Origin: Cyanothece sp. UBA12306
GTDB lineage: Bacteria > Cyanobacteriota > Cyanobacteriia > Cyanobacteriales > Microcystaceae
Assembly: GCA_003448685.1 (NCBI GenBank)
Contig: DLXW01000162.1
Coordinates: 13,366 to 19,528, forward strand
Direction of reading: 5' to 3'
Length of the DNA: 6,163 nt
Shown piece by piece: positions 1 through 5,015 of this stretch (positions within the stretch are counted from its first letter, which is position 1; each line of letters begins with the position of its first letter). The notes under the pieces are model-generated. The model was not told the DNA's origin and made no database searches. It saw nothing but the letters and a program-made list of their open reading frames with translations. The translations under genes and the position numbers were made by a program.

Positions 1-59
1 GTTGGTAGAGTGTCACAATGGCATTGTGAAAGTCAGCGGTTCGAGTCCGCTTAGCTCCA
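1..59 (+). tRNA. tRNA-Ala (anticodon GGC), 5' end outside window
   Basis: Only the 3' part is in the window: the D-loop/D-stem remainder, the full anticodon arm, variable loop, T arm and 3' acceptor strand. The anticodon stem TCACA/TGTGA (19-23 with 31-35 approximately) closes the 7-base loop ATGGCAT. This puts U33 before anticodon GGC, which reads the Ala codon GCC. The T arm AGCGG/CCGCT encloses a standard TTCGAGT loop. The acceptor strand TAGCTCC is followed by discriminator A at 59. A U falls at position 70, as needed for the G3:U70 alanine identity pair, but G3 lies outside the window. CCA is not encoded after the discriminator, which is normal in cyanobacteria. Confidence 0.93.
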
Positions 60-94
60 TAGAATTCCAATTAATCAAATCGAGACGATGACCT

Positions 95-280
95 ATGACT
101 ACCCATTTTATCAGTGCCGAAATTGATCTTCAAGAGAACCCCTTAAAACTACAACAAGCCATAGAAACTGAACTAGAAAAACAAGGGGAACCCCTAAGAT
201 GGGCAATTACTGAAGTGGACAAAGACCAACAAACCGTTCAAATAGAAGCTATTGTTACTAGCAAAAAAGTTGGAAAATAG
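95..280 (+). CDS. small hypothetical protein, 61 aa, cyanobacterial type
   Basis: Function is not known to me. The 61-residue product has no membrane segment, signal peptide or cysteine. Its pattern suggests a small beta-alpha-beta-beta fold: strand near residues 4-12, an amphipathic helix near 16-30 (LKLQQAIETELEKQG), then two strands near 34-42 and 46-55. I believe similar short proteins with a core like EPLRWAITEVD occur in other cyanobacteria, but this is memory, not a search. It starts 35 bases after the tRNA end with no visible terminator between, so it may share the tRNA transcript. The ATG at 88 is in another frame. The ribosome-binding site is weak (GAGACGA about 7-13 bases upstream). 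Coding potential is supported by a clean frame and a conserved-looking neighbourhood. Confidence 0.75.
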   Translation: MTTHFISAEIDLQENPLKLQQAIETELEKQGEPLRWAITEVDKDQQTVQIEAIVTSKKVGK

Positions 281-302
281 TAATAATTAACTACCAACTT
301 TT

Positions 303-1430
303 GTGATCAATCGTCCTTATACAGTAGTTTTAATTGTTCCGACGGGAATTGGGGCAGCTATTGGTGGCTATGCAGGAGATGCCCTCCCCGTCGCTAGGGC
401 TATGTCTCAAGTGTGCGATTGCCTGATCACCCATCCCAATGTCCTCAATGGCGCGCAACTTTATTGGAATCTTCCTAACACCTTGTATGTCGAAGGGTAT
501 GGACTAGATCGCTTCGCCCAAGGGCATTGGGGACTGCAAAGTGTCCATCAAAACCGTGTAGGGTTAATCCTAGATCAAGGCATCGAACCGGAATTACGCC
601 TAAGACATCTCCAAGCCGCCGATGCTGCCCGTGCCACCCTAGGACTCGATTTGACCGATTATATCCTCACTGATGCCCCACTCGACCTCGAATTGCGAAT
701 AGCCTCCTCTGGGACAAGTTGGGGAACCATTGGCAACCCAGACAGTTTACTTAGGGCAGCCGAAACCTTAATTAAACAAGCAAAAGCACAAGCGATCGCT
801 ATTGTAGCCCGTTTTCCCGATGATATTGACAGTTTAACCCTCAATAACTACCGTCAAGGCCAAGGAGTTGATCCCTTAGCAGGAGCAGAAGCCGTCATTT
901 CTCATCTTATTGTCCGTCAATTTGGTATTCCTGCCGCCCATGCTCCAGCTTTGATGCCCTTACCTCTTGACGCTACTATTTCACCCCGTTCAGCTGCCGA
1001 AGAATTGGGTTATACTTTCTTACCCTGTGTTTTAGTGGGTTTAAGCCGAGCCCCTCAATTTGTTAGAAGGGAAAGTGAGGCGGAAAATGTTAACTTTTGT
1101 AGTGAGGAAAAGCTGCCCAATATCAGGGAAGACCTAAGACTATTTTCGGCTGGAATTTGGGGTAATCAGGTTGATGCTGTGGTAATTCCGGATACAGCTT
1201 GCGGTGGGAGTGCTATTCTGAGTTTTAGTCAAAAAAACACCCGTATTATTACGGTAAGAGATAATAAAACTCAACTAAAAGTTACCCCCGAATCCCTCGG
1301 TATTCAGGCAATTAAGGTAAACTCATATTTAGAGGCGTTAGGTGTTTTAGTGGCTCATCGCGCTGGAATTAGTGCTAATGCCTTATGTCCTACTTTGTCC
1401 TCCCTCAATTGTTTATCTAAGAACCTGTGA
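303..1430 (+). CDS. DUF3326 domain-containing protein
   Basis: A 375-residue soluble protein recognised as the DUF3326 family, widespread in cyanobacteria. The biochemical role is not established as far as I know. Family-like segments are the glycine-rich N-terminus (VPTGIGAAIGGYAGDA, residues 12-27), ITHPNVLNGAQLYW (42-55), SSGTSWGTIGNPDSLLRAAE (135-154), GVDPLAGAEAVISHLIV (188-204) and IPDTACGGSAILSFS (295-309). The N-terminus resembles a nucleotide- or cofactor-binding loop, but that is inference. The start is GTG at 303: the frame is closed by TAA at 288-290 and the homologous region begins at once. There is no clear Shine-Dalgarno sequence. It lies 22 bases after the small upstream gene and overlaps the next gene by GTGA, so the three probably form an operon. 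A HIP1 site lies inside it. Confidence 0.9.
   Translation: MINRPYTVVLIVPTGIGAAIGGYAGDALPVARAMSQVCDCLITHPNVLNGAQLYWNLPNTLYVEGYGLDRFAQGHWGLQSVHQNRVGLILDQGIEPELRLRHLQAADAARATLGLDLTDYILTDAPLDLELRIASSGTSWGTIGNPDSLLRAAETLIKQAKAQAIAIVARFPDDIDSLTLNNYRQGQGVDPLAGAEAVISHLIVRQFGIPAAHAPALMPLPLDATISPRSAAEELGYTFLPCVLVGLSRAPQFVRRESEAENVNFCSEEKLPNIREDLRLFSAGIWGNQVDAVVIPDTACGGSAILSFSQKNTRIITVRDNKTQLKVTPESLGIQAIKVNSYLEALGVLVAHRAGISANALCPTLSSLNCLSKNL
792..799. repeat. HIP1 octamer GCGATCGC
   Basis: A perfect palindromic HIP1 site lies inside the DUF3326 gene. HIP1 is highly over-represented in many cyanobacterial genomes, so it supports the taxonomic placement. It has no known role in this gene. Confidence 0.9.
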
Positions 1431-2020
1431 CTAATCCTAACTCATCTGATATGGAACCGTTAACCCGCAACCAAATTTTAGTAGTGATGGGGGTAACGGC
1501 GATTATTTTGCTGATTATTGCTAAAATTTGGCAAAAATTAGGGTCTGTTCCCTTACTTAATCTAGAATTAACCAGAGACGCTTTTTTGACTGGTCTAGGA
1601 GTAGCAGGAGTTATTATTGTTGCTAGTAGTCTTATTTATCGTTTATGGCCTGCCTATCGTCAGAGTGCAGATGCTTACCTAGAATTGGTGATTAAACCTT
1701 TAATCTGGCCGGATTTAATTTGGTTAGGACTATTACCAGGATTAAGTGAAGAATTGCTATTTCGTGGAGTAATGTTACCCGCATTAGGATTAAATTTATT
1801 GGCGGTTATTTTCTCGAGTATTGTTTTTGGAGTGCTTCATTTAAGCGGAGTTCAACAGTGGCCTTATGTAGTTTGGGCTACTATTGTGGGTTTTGCTTTA
1901 GGATACAGCGCTTTGATCACTGGTAATTTATTAGTTCCTATTGTGGCCCATATTTTAACCAATTTAGTATCTAGCAGTTTATGGAAACTAGGTAAGTCTG
2001 TTGGACTTCCTTCTTCTTAA
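1427..2020 (+). CDS. CPBP-family intramembrane glutamic endopeptidase
   Basis: A 197-residue polytopic membrane protein of the CPBP/CAAX-protease (Abi) family, predicted to cleave or process substrates within the membrane. All three family motifs are present: EExxxR as E108-E109...R113 (SEELLFRG), FxxxH as F134...H138, and HxxxN as H175...N179. These supply the catalytic glutamates and the conserved histidines. Hydrophobic segments lie near residues 16-33, 54-71, 94-104, 123-137, 146-164 and 168-184. The start is GTG at 1427, overlapping the DUF3326 stop by four bases, which points to translational coupling. ATG at 1451 (residue 9) is an alternative start that keeps all motifs. The substrate is unknown. 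Cyanobacteria carry several such paralogues, and nothing here points to prenyl-protein or bacteriocin processing. Confidence 0.92.
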   Translation: MTNPNSSDMEPLTRNQILVVMGVTAIILLIIAKIWQKLGSVPLLNLELTRDAFLTGLGVAGVIIVASSLIYRLWPAYRQSADAYLELVIKPLIWPDLIWLGLLPGLSEELLFRGVMLPALGLNLLAVIFSSIVFGVLHLSGVQQWPYVVWATIVGFALGYSALITGNLLVPIVAHILTNLVSSSLWKLGKSVGLPSS

Positions 2021-2025
2021 TAGTA

Positions 2026-2058
2026 AATTCATAATTCACAATTCATAATTCGTAATTT
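2026..2058 (+). repeat. heptanucleotide tandem repeat, AATTCRY x4
   Basis: Four back-to-back 7-bp units, AATTCAT, AATTCAC, AATTCAT and AATTCGT, occupy 2026-2053. A degraded fifth unit (AATTT...) follows. The array ends five bases before the ATG at 2063 and fills almost the whole 42-bp gap. Short tandemly repeated heptamers are a known class of repetitive DNA in cyanobacteria. Whether this one affects expression is not evident. Confidence 0.75.
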
Positions 2059-2062
2059 AGAC

Positions 2063-2506
2063 ATGGAAGTTCAATTTAGAGAATTTAATCCGTTTAATGT
2101 ATGGATTTGGTTAGAATTTGAAACCAGTCCTTCTCCCATGGAACAACAATACATCGAAGAAGTCTTTAATTCCTGGTTTTATTTGGGGAAATTGGGAGCT
2201 TTTAATGCAGAAAATCTTCAAGTCCAAGATCAGGGAATTGATATTAGTTACATGGACTATGAAACAAGTACAATCAATAGTATTATGATGGCTCCTATGC
2301 ACAACATGGCAGAATTTCAATACCAAGGATATTGGGGACGCTGTTGGTTTGATTTGGGAACCAGCGATTTAATTGCTTTGGATATTTTAATTAATGCTTT
2401 ACATCAATTAAGCAAAGAATATGTAACTATAAATAAGTTAATTATTGGTGGGGAAAATGAAGATTGGAAAGTGGATGATAAGCGTCAATCAATGTTTGCT
2501 GAATAG
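2063..2506 (+). CDS. DUF3531 family protein
   Basis: A 147-residue soluble protein that I recognise as the DUF3531 family, shared by cyanobacteria and plant plastids. Its molecular function is not known to me. Characteristic stretches are MEVQFREFNPFNVWIWLEF (1-19), VFNSWFYLGKLGAFNAENLQ (34-53), DISYMDYE (60-67) and GYWGRCWFDLGTSDLIALD (89-107). It is rich in aromatic residues and acidic, with no membrane segment. The ATG at 2063 matches the usual family N-terminus, and no Shine-Dalgarno sequence precedes it. The gap from the protease gene is 42 bp and consists largely of heptamer repeats, so co-transcription with the upstream genes is possible. The antisense frame at 2111-2326 is a shadow of this gene. 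Confidence 0.88.
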   Translation: MEVQFREFNPFNVWIWLEFETSPSPMEQQYIEEVFNSWFYLGKLGAFNAENLQVQDQGIDISYMDYETSTINSIMMAPMHNMAEFQYQGYWGRCWFDLGTSDLIALDILINALHQLSKEYVTINKLIIGGENEDWKVDDKRQSMFAE

Positions 2507-2590
2507 TCATTAGAAAAATTGAATTTTAATCAAAATACTCAAGATTATATTTTTTTAACAAACTAACTATTTACGAGCAAAGCAAATAAG

Positions 2591-2618
2591 TTTACAATGA
2601 GTGAGTATTTACTAAGAT
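2591..2618 (+). promoter_or_regulatory. candidate sigma-70-type promoter upstream of the ferredoxin gene
   Basis: TTTACA (2591-2596) and TAAGAT (2613-2618) are separated by 16 bp and each differs from the -35 and -10 consensus by one and two bases. They lie in the largest intergenic gap (2507-2737), about 110 bases before the ferredoxin start, implying a long 5' leader. A second TAAGAT at 2655-2660 lacks a well-spaced -35 box. This is a weak prediction in A+T-rich DNA. Confidence 0.3.
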
Positions 2619-2649
2619 TGACCTAACATTTGTCTTAGAAGTCGAAGAA

Positions 2650-2695
2650 TAGGTTAAGATTATGCTTCTTTGATCAAACCATTAGGTTAACATTA
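2650..2695. repeat. 13-bp direct repeat pair, Pho-box-like half-sites
   Basis: TAGGTTAAGATTA (2650-2662) and TAGGTTAACATTA (2683-2695) match at 12 of 13 bases and lie exactly 33 bp apart, about three helical turns. AGGTTAAG is the reverse complement of CTTAACCT, the half-site reported for the phosphate regulator PhoB/SphR in cyanobacteria, whose half-sites repeat every 11 bp. A weaker 5-of-8 match (AGTCGAAG) sits at 2640-2647, 11 bp before the first copy. The positions at 2662 and 2673 do not match, so a canonical tandem Pho box is not present. A role as a regulator site is inference. Confidence 0.4.
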
Positions 2696-2700
2696 AGGGT

Positions 2701-2721
2701 TTGACTTCTGACTTTTGACTG
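2701..2721 (+). repeat. heptanucleotide tandem repeat, YTGACTK x3
   Basis: Three consecutive 7-bp units, TTGACTT, CTGACTT and TTGACTG, lie 17-37 bases before the ferredoxin ATG. The first and third contain TTGAC, which resembles a -35 box. No matching -10 box fits before the start codon with room for a leader, so I class it as a repeat rather than a promoter. It is of the same 7-bp periodicity, but different sequence, as the arrays before 2063 and 3142. Confidence 0.65.
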
Positions 2722-2737
2722 GGAAACTTCTGCAACT

Positions 2738-3106
2738 ATGACCCATTATTACCAAATTCGCATCAAGCATCGCCAAGAAGGAAAAGAATACACCTTAGAA
2801 GTCCCCGATGATCGCTATATTCTCCATAGCGCTGAAGATCAAGGTTATGAATTGCCATTTTCCTGTCGCAATGGAGCCTGTACAACTTGTGCTGTGCGTA
2901 TTTTATCAGGAGAAGTCGATCAACCCGAAGCCGTGGGATTATCCCCAGAATTGAAAGACAAAGGCTACGCTTTATTATGTGTTAGTTATGCCCGTTCTAA
3001 TTTAGAAGTAGAAACCCAAGATGAAGATGAAGTTTATGAACTTCAATTTGGTCGTTATTTTGGTAAGGGGAAAAAGCAATTAGGAATTTTCATGGATGAC
3101 GATTAA
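2738..3106 (+). CDS. fed2: [2Fe-2S] ferredoxin with C-terminal extension, Fed2/FdC2 type
   Basis: A 122-residue plant-type ferredoxin, a soluble one-electron carrier. The cluster ligands are C43, C48, C51 and C81 (Cx4Cx2Cx29C) in the setting SCRNGACTTCA. It is not the main photosynthetic ferredoxin: after the fold ends near residue 93 it carries the segment TQDEDEVYELQFGRYFGKG (93-111) and an acidic end. The region from QPEAVGLSPEL through ETQDEDEVY and QFGRYF closely matches plant FdC2 as I remember it. The Synechocystis counterpart, Fed2 (sll1382), has been linked to the low-iron response. The ATG at 2738 is the first usable start after an in-frame TGA at 2702-2704. The phosphatase gene follows after 35 bp, so the two are probably co-transcribed. 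Its redox partner cannot be told from the sequence. Confidence 0.93.
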   Translation: MTHYYQIRIKHRQEGKEYTLEVPDDRYILHSAEDQGYELPFSCRNGACTTCAVRILSGEVDQPEAVGLSPELKDKGYALLCVSYARSNLEVETQDEDEVYELQFGRYFGKGKKQLGIFMDDD

Positions 3107-3116
3107 AACAATTAAT

Positions 3117-3137
3117 AGTAAACAGTAAATAGCAAAA
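3117..3137 (+). repeat. heptanucleotide tandem repeat, AGTAAAY-like x3
   Basis: Units AGTAAAC (3117-3123), AGTAAAT (3124-3130) and a degenerate AGCAAAA (3131-3137) occupy most of the 35-bp gap between the ferredoxin stop and the phosphatase ATG at 3142. No Shine-Dalgarno sequence is visible in this gap, so the repeat replaces the usual ribosome-binding region. This is the third heptamer array in the window. Confidence 0.55.
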
Positions 3138-3141
3138 AACT

Positions 3142-3972
3142 ATGCAGCAACCTAGCCAAAATGAACTAGAAATATTCTTAGATATTGCTACTGAAGCTGT
3201 CATGACAGCTGGAGTTATCTTAGAAGATCTTTGGGGTCAATTAGAAAAAATTGAGGAAAAAGGTCGTCCTGGAGACTTAGTTACCGAAGCCGATAAAAAG
3301 GCGGAAACAGCTGTCCTAAATATTCTCAATCGTCGGGTTCCCCACCATCAAATTTTGGCCGAAGAATCGGGTCTTCTGGGCATGGAAAAAAGCGATTTTC
3401 TCTGGGCAATTGATCCCCTTGATGGAACCACCAATTATGCCCACGGTTATCCAGTTTCTGCCGTATCGGTCGGATTACTCATAGAAGGAATTCCCCAAGT
3501 CGGAGTCATTTACGACCCCTTTCGTCAAGAATTATTTCGCGGGGCTAAAGGATTAGGAGCCACTTTGAACTATCGCCCGATTCAAGTCTCCTCAACCACA
3601 CAATTAAACCAAAGTCTCCTCGTCACTGGATTTGCCTATGATCGTCGTGAAACTAAAGATACCAACTATCCCGAATTTTGTTATCTAACCCATTTGACTC
3701 AAGGGGTAAGGCGTGCAGGTTCAGCATCTCTCGACTTAGCAAATGTAGCCTGTGGCCGTCTTGATGGCTATTGGGAACGAGGACTTAGCCCCTGGGATAT
3801 AGCAGCAGGAATTGTTATTTTACAAGAAGCTGGCGGTAAAATAACCGCCTACGATGGAAGTGCTTTGATTATTGAATCAGGAAGGCTTTTAGCCACCAAC
3901 GGAAACATACACCAAAGCTTAATTTTGGCCTTAGATGAGGCTTTACCTTGGTTAAAAAACTTTTATCTTTAA
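3142..3972 (+). CDS. inositol monophosphatase family protein
   Basis: A 276-residue Mg2+-dependent sugar/inositol-phosphate phosphatase of the IMPase (SuhB/IMPA/CysQ/HisN) superfamily, of typical length. Active-site elements are GDLVTEAD (44-51), E74-E75 in AEES, the DPLDGTTN motif (D91, D94, G95, T96), and D219 in SPWDIAAG. E74, D91, D94 and D219 correspond to the metal-binding residues of human IMPA1. The GVRRAGSASLDLANVACGRLDGYWE stretch (188-212) is as in inositol-phosphatase-like members such as plant plastid IMPL1. It is less like the histidinol-phosphatase (HisN/IMPL2) branch, despite hisZ nearby. Substrate is therefore probable but not certain; fructose-1,6-bisphosphate or other sugar phosphates are possible. 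The ATG at 3142 is the first start after an in-frame TAG at 3130-3132. Probably the last gene of the ferredoxin transcript, since a hairpin follows. Confidence 0.92.
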   Translation: MQQPSQNELEIFLDIATEAVMTAGVILEDLWGQLEKIEEKGRPGDLVTEADKKAETAVLNILNRRVPHHQILAEESGLLGMEKSDFLWAIDPLDGTTNYAHGYPVSAVSVGLLIEGIPQVGVIYDPFRQELFRGAKGLGATLNYRPIQVSSTTQLNQSLLVTGFAYDRRETKDTNYPEFCYLTHLTQGVRRAGSASLDLANVACGRLDGYWERGLSPWDIAAGIVILQEAGGKITAYDGSALIIESGRLLATNGNIHQSLILALDEALPWLKNFYL

Positions 3973-3999
3973 AATATTGGGATGAAGACTCCCAATTTT
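3972..3999 (+). terminator. probable intrinsic terminator after the phosphatase gene
   Basis: A hairpin directly overlaps the end of the phosphatase gene. ATTGGGA (3976-3982) pairs with TCCCAAT (3990-3996) around a 7-base loop. After one bulged T, AAA (3972-3974) pairs with TTT (3997-3999). The T run is short (TTTT, 3996-3999) and only three G-C pairs are present, so strength is moderate. It separates the ferredoxin-phosphatase pair from the J-domain gene, which has its own 91-bp upstream gap. Confidence 0.55.
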
Positions 4000-4063
4000 A
4001 CCCTAAAAGAGTGTCAAAGACATATTAGAATAAGACTATAGCAAAGGTGGACTGAGAATTAAT

Positions 4064-4747
4064 ATGAATTTTCCTATCCAACAAGGATTATTTAAATACG
4101 ATATCACTGATCATTATGCAATTTTAGGAATTCCTTTAAACGCTGATAGTAAGCTAATTCGCCAACGATATCTCATAGTTGCTCGCTCTCTTCATCCCGA
4201 TACATGTAAAGATAAAACAGAAAATGGCAAAAAGTTAGCCAATAAATTATTATCGAAATTAGTCAATCCCGCTTACGAATTACTTTCTAAAGAAGAATCT
4301 CGCAAGGAATACTTATTAATTTTGTCTCAAATGGGGCTAAATTTAGCGGCAGAATTAAGTACCATTACCTTGGCTAGTGATACAGCCCAAAAACTATTTC
4401 AGGCAACTCAAAACGCTGATTTAGTCTATGATAAGTTGCTCAAATCTTTAATAGTTGAACAATACAGCGAATTAAACCAGGTGTTGCCAAAAATCGCTCA
4501 ACTAAGCGAATTAAATTTGGTTTATTTAATGGTTCAAAGTACCGAAAAATCAGATCAACATAAACCAAAAGTTAAACCCCCTTCCGAAAAACCTGAACCT
4601 ATTGAAAAAGAGCCAGTTGCTCCATCTGTTTCTGCTATTGAAGCCTCAATTCGAAGAGTAAAAGAATACCTCGAACGTAAAAATAGCTCCCAAGCAATTA
4701 TCGAATTACGAGCAGCCCTCAAAAATGAACCCAATAACTGTACTTGA
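4064..4747 (+). CDS. J-domain protein, N-terminal part as read to the TGA (227 aa)
   Basis: This is the part translated if the TGA acts as a stop. The J domain is complete: a helix II region rich in R/K (LIRQRYLIVARSL, 31-43), HPD at 44-46, and a helix III/IV region ending in NPAYELLSKEESRKEYLL (68-85). It should still be able to stimulate DnaK. There is no Gly/Phe region or zinc-finger domain, so this is a class C (type III) J protein rather than DnaJ itself. The peptide ends in EPNNCT, immediately after the first TPR helix pair, so the product would lose its second TPR and tail. The ATG at 4064 is preceded by AAAGGTGG at 4043-4050, which is rather distant (13 bases) for a ribosome-binding site. 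Confidence 0.8.
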   Translation: MNFPIQQGLFKYDITDHYAILGIPLNADSKLIRQRYLIVARSLHPDTCKDKTENGKKLANKLLSKLVNPAYELLSKEESRKEYLLILSQMGLNLAAELSTITLASDTAQKLFQATQNADLVYDKLLKSLIVEQYSELNQVLPKIAQLSELNLVYLMVQSTEKSDQHKPKVKPPSEKPEPIEKEPVAPSVSAIEASIRRVKEYLERKNSSQAIIELRAALKNEPNNCT

Positions 4748-4753
4748 AATGGT

Positions 4754-4963
4754 TTGCTCGGTTTAGCCTATCTCCAAGAAAATCAGCTAACAATGGCTAA
4801 AGTTCATATCAATAAAGCCTGGAAAGTCAACCCAAAAAACCCTGTTGTGATTGAGGCTAAAAAGGCCTTAGATAAAGTCTTAGGACCGGATAATTCGTCG
4901 AAAACAACAGATAAGTCTTCGGGTGGAGGACTTTTTGGTTCTTTATTTGGTAAAAAGAAATAA
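4754..4963 (+). CDS. C-terminal TPR remnant of the J-domain protein (69 aa)
   Basis: The frame continues after the TGA. The only start codon near its beginning is TTG at 4754, six bases after the stop, with no Shine-Dalgarno sequence. The ATG at 4749 is in another frame. The segment LGLAYLQENQLTMAKVHINKAWKVNPKNP is a good TPR match (Gly/Ala/Tyr/Ala/Pro spacing), followed by a helix and the KKK-ending glycine tail. Alone it would be a single TPR and is unlikely to function independently. Re-initiation from TTG is possible but unsupported. Confidence 0.45.
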   Translation: MLGLAYLQENQLTMAKVHINKAWKVNPKNPVVIEAKKALDKVLGPDNSSKTTDKSSGGGLFGSLFGKKK

Positions 4964-5015
4964 CCCTAAACAATTGATTTATTTAATTTGTCGATAATCT
5001 AGGTAAAACCGCTAT

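Larger units (their letters stand above)
4064..4963 (+). pseudogene. J-domain/TPR protein gene interrupted by an in-frame TGA
   Basis: One continuous frame of 300 codons encodes a DnaJ-like co-chaperone broken only by TGA at codon 228 (4745-4747). Ahead of it are an N-terminal J domain (about 12-85, HPD motif at 44-46), a helical middle, a Pro/Lys/Glu-rich linker (about 165-188) and one TPR-like helix pair (about 191-224). After it, without a frame change, come a second TPR-like unit (about 229-262) and a GGGLFGSLFGKKK tail, an ending I recall from cyanobacterial TPR proteins. The intact form would have about 299 residues. J proteins stimulate Hsp70 (DnaK) ATPase, and the TPR part would bind a partner. 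I take the TGA as a nonsense mutation or read error; readthrough or two separate polypeptides are alternatives. Synechocystis sll1384 (DnaJ-like) is the probable counterpart, from memory. Confidence 0.75.

Noticed and set aside
659..844. Minus-strand open frame of 61 codons
   Set aside because: It lies entirely opposite the well-supported DUF3326 gene and its translation resembles no family I recognise.
2111..2326. Minus-strand open frame of 71 codons
   Set aside because: It is antisense to the DUF3531 gene, and its His/Cys-rich translation is what a shadow of the Met/Trp-rich sense strand gives.
2507..2580. Intrinsic terminator after the DUF3531 gene
   Set aside because: Only a 4-bp TTGA/TCAA stem without G+C content precedes the T run near 2550, too weak to call.
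3142..3972. Histidinol-phosphate phosphatase (hisN) partnering hisZ
   Set aside because: The sequence around RRAGSASLDLANVACGRLDGYWE follows the inositol-monophosphatase-like branch, and hisZ is separated from it by a terminator and the J-domain gene.
4745..4747. Selenocysteine at the in-frame TGA
   Set aside because: No convincing SECIS-like hairpin is visible just after the TGA, the site is a TPR helix rather than a redox centre, and cyanobacteria generally lack the selenocysteine machinery.
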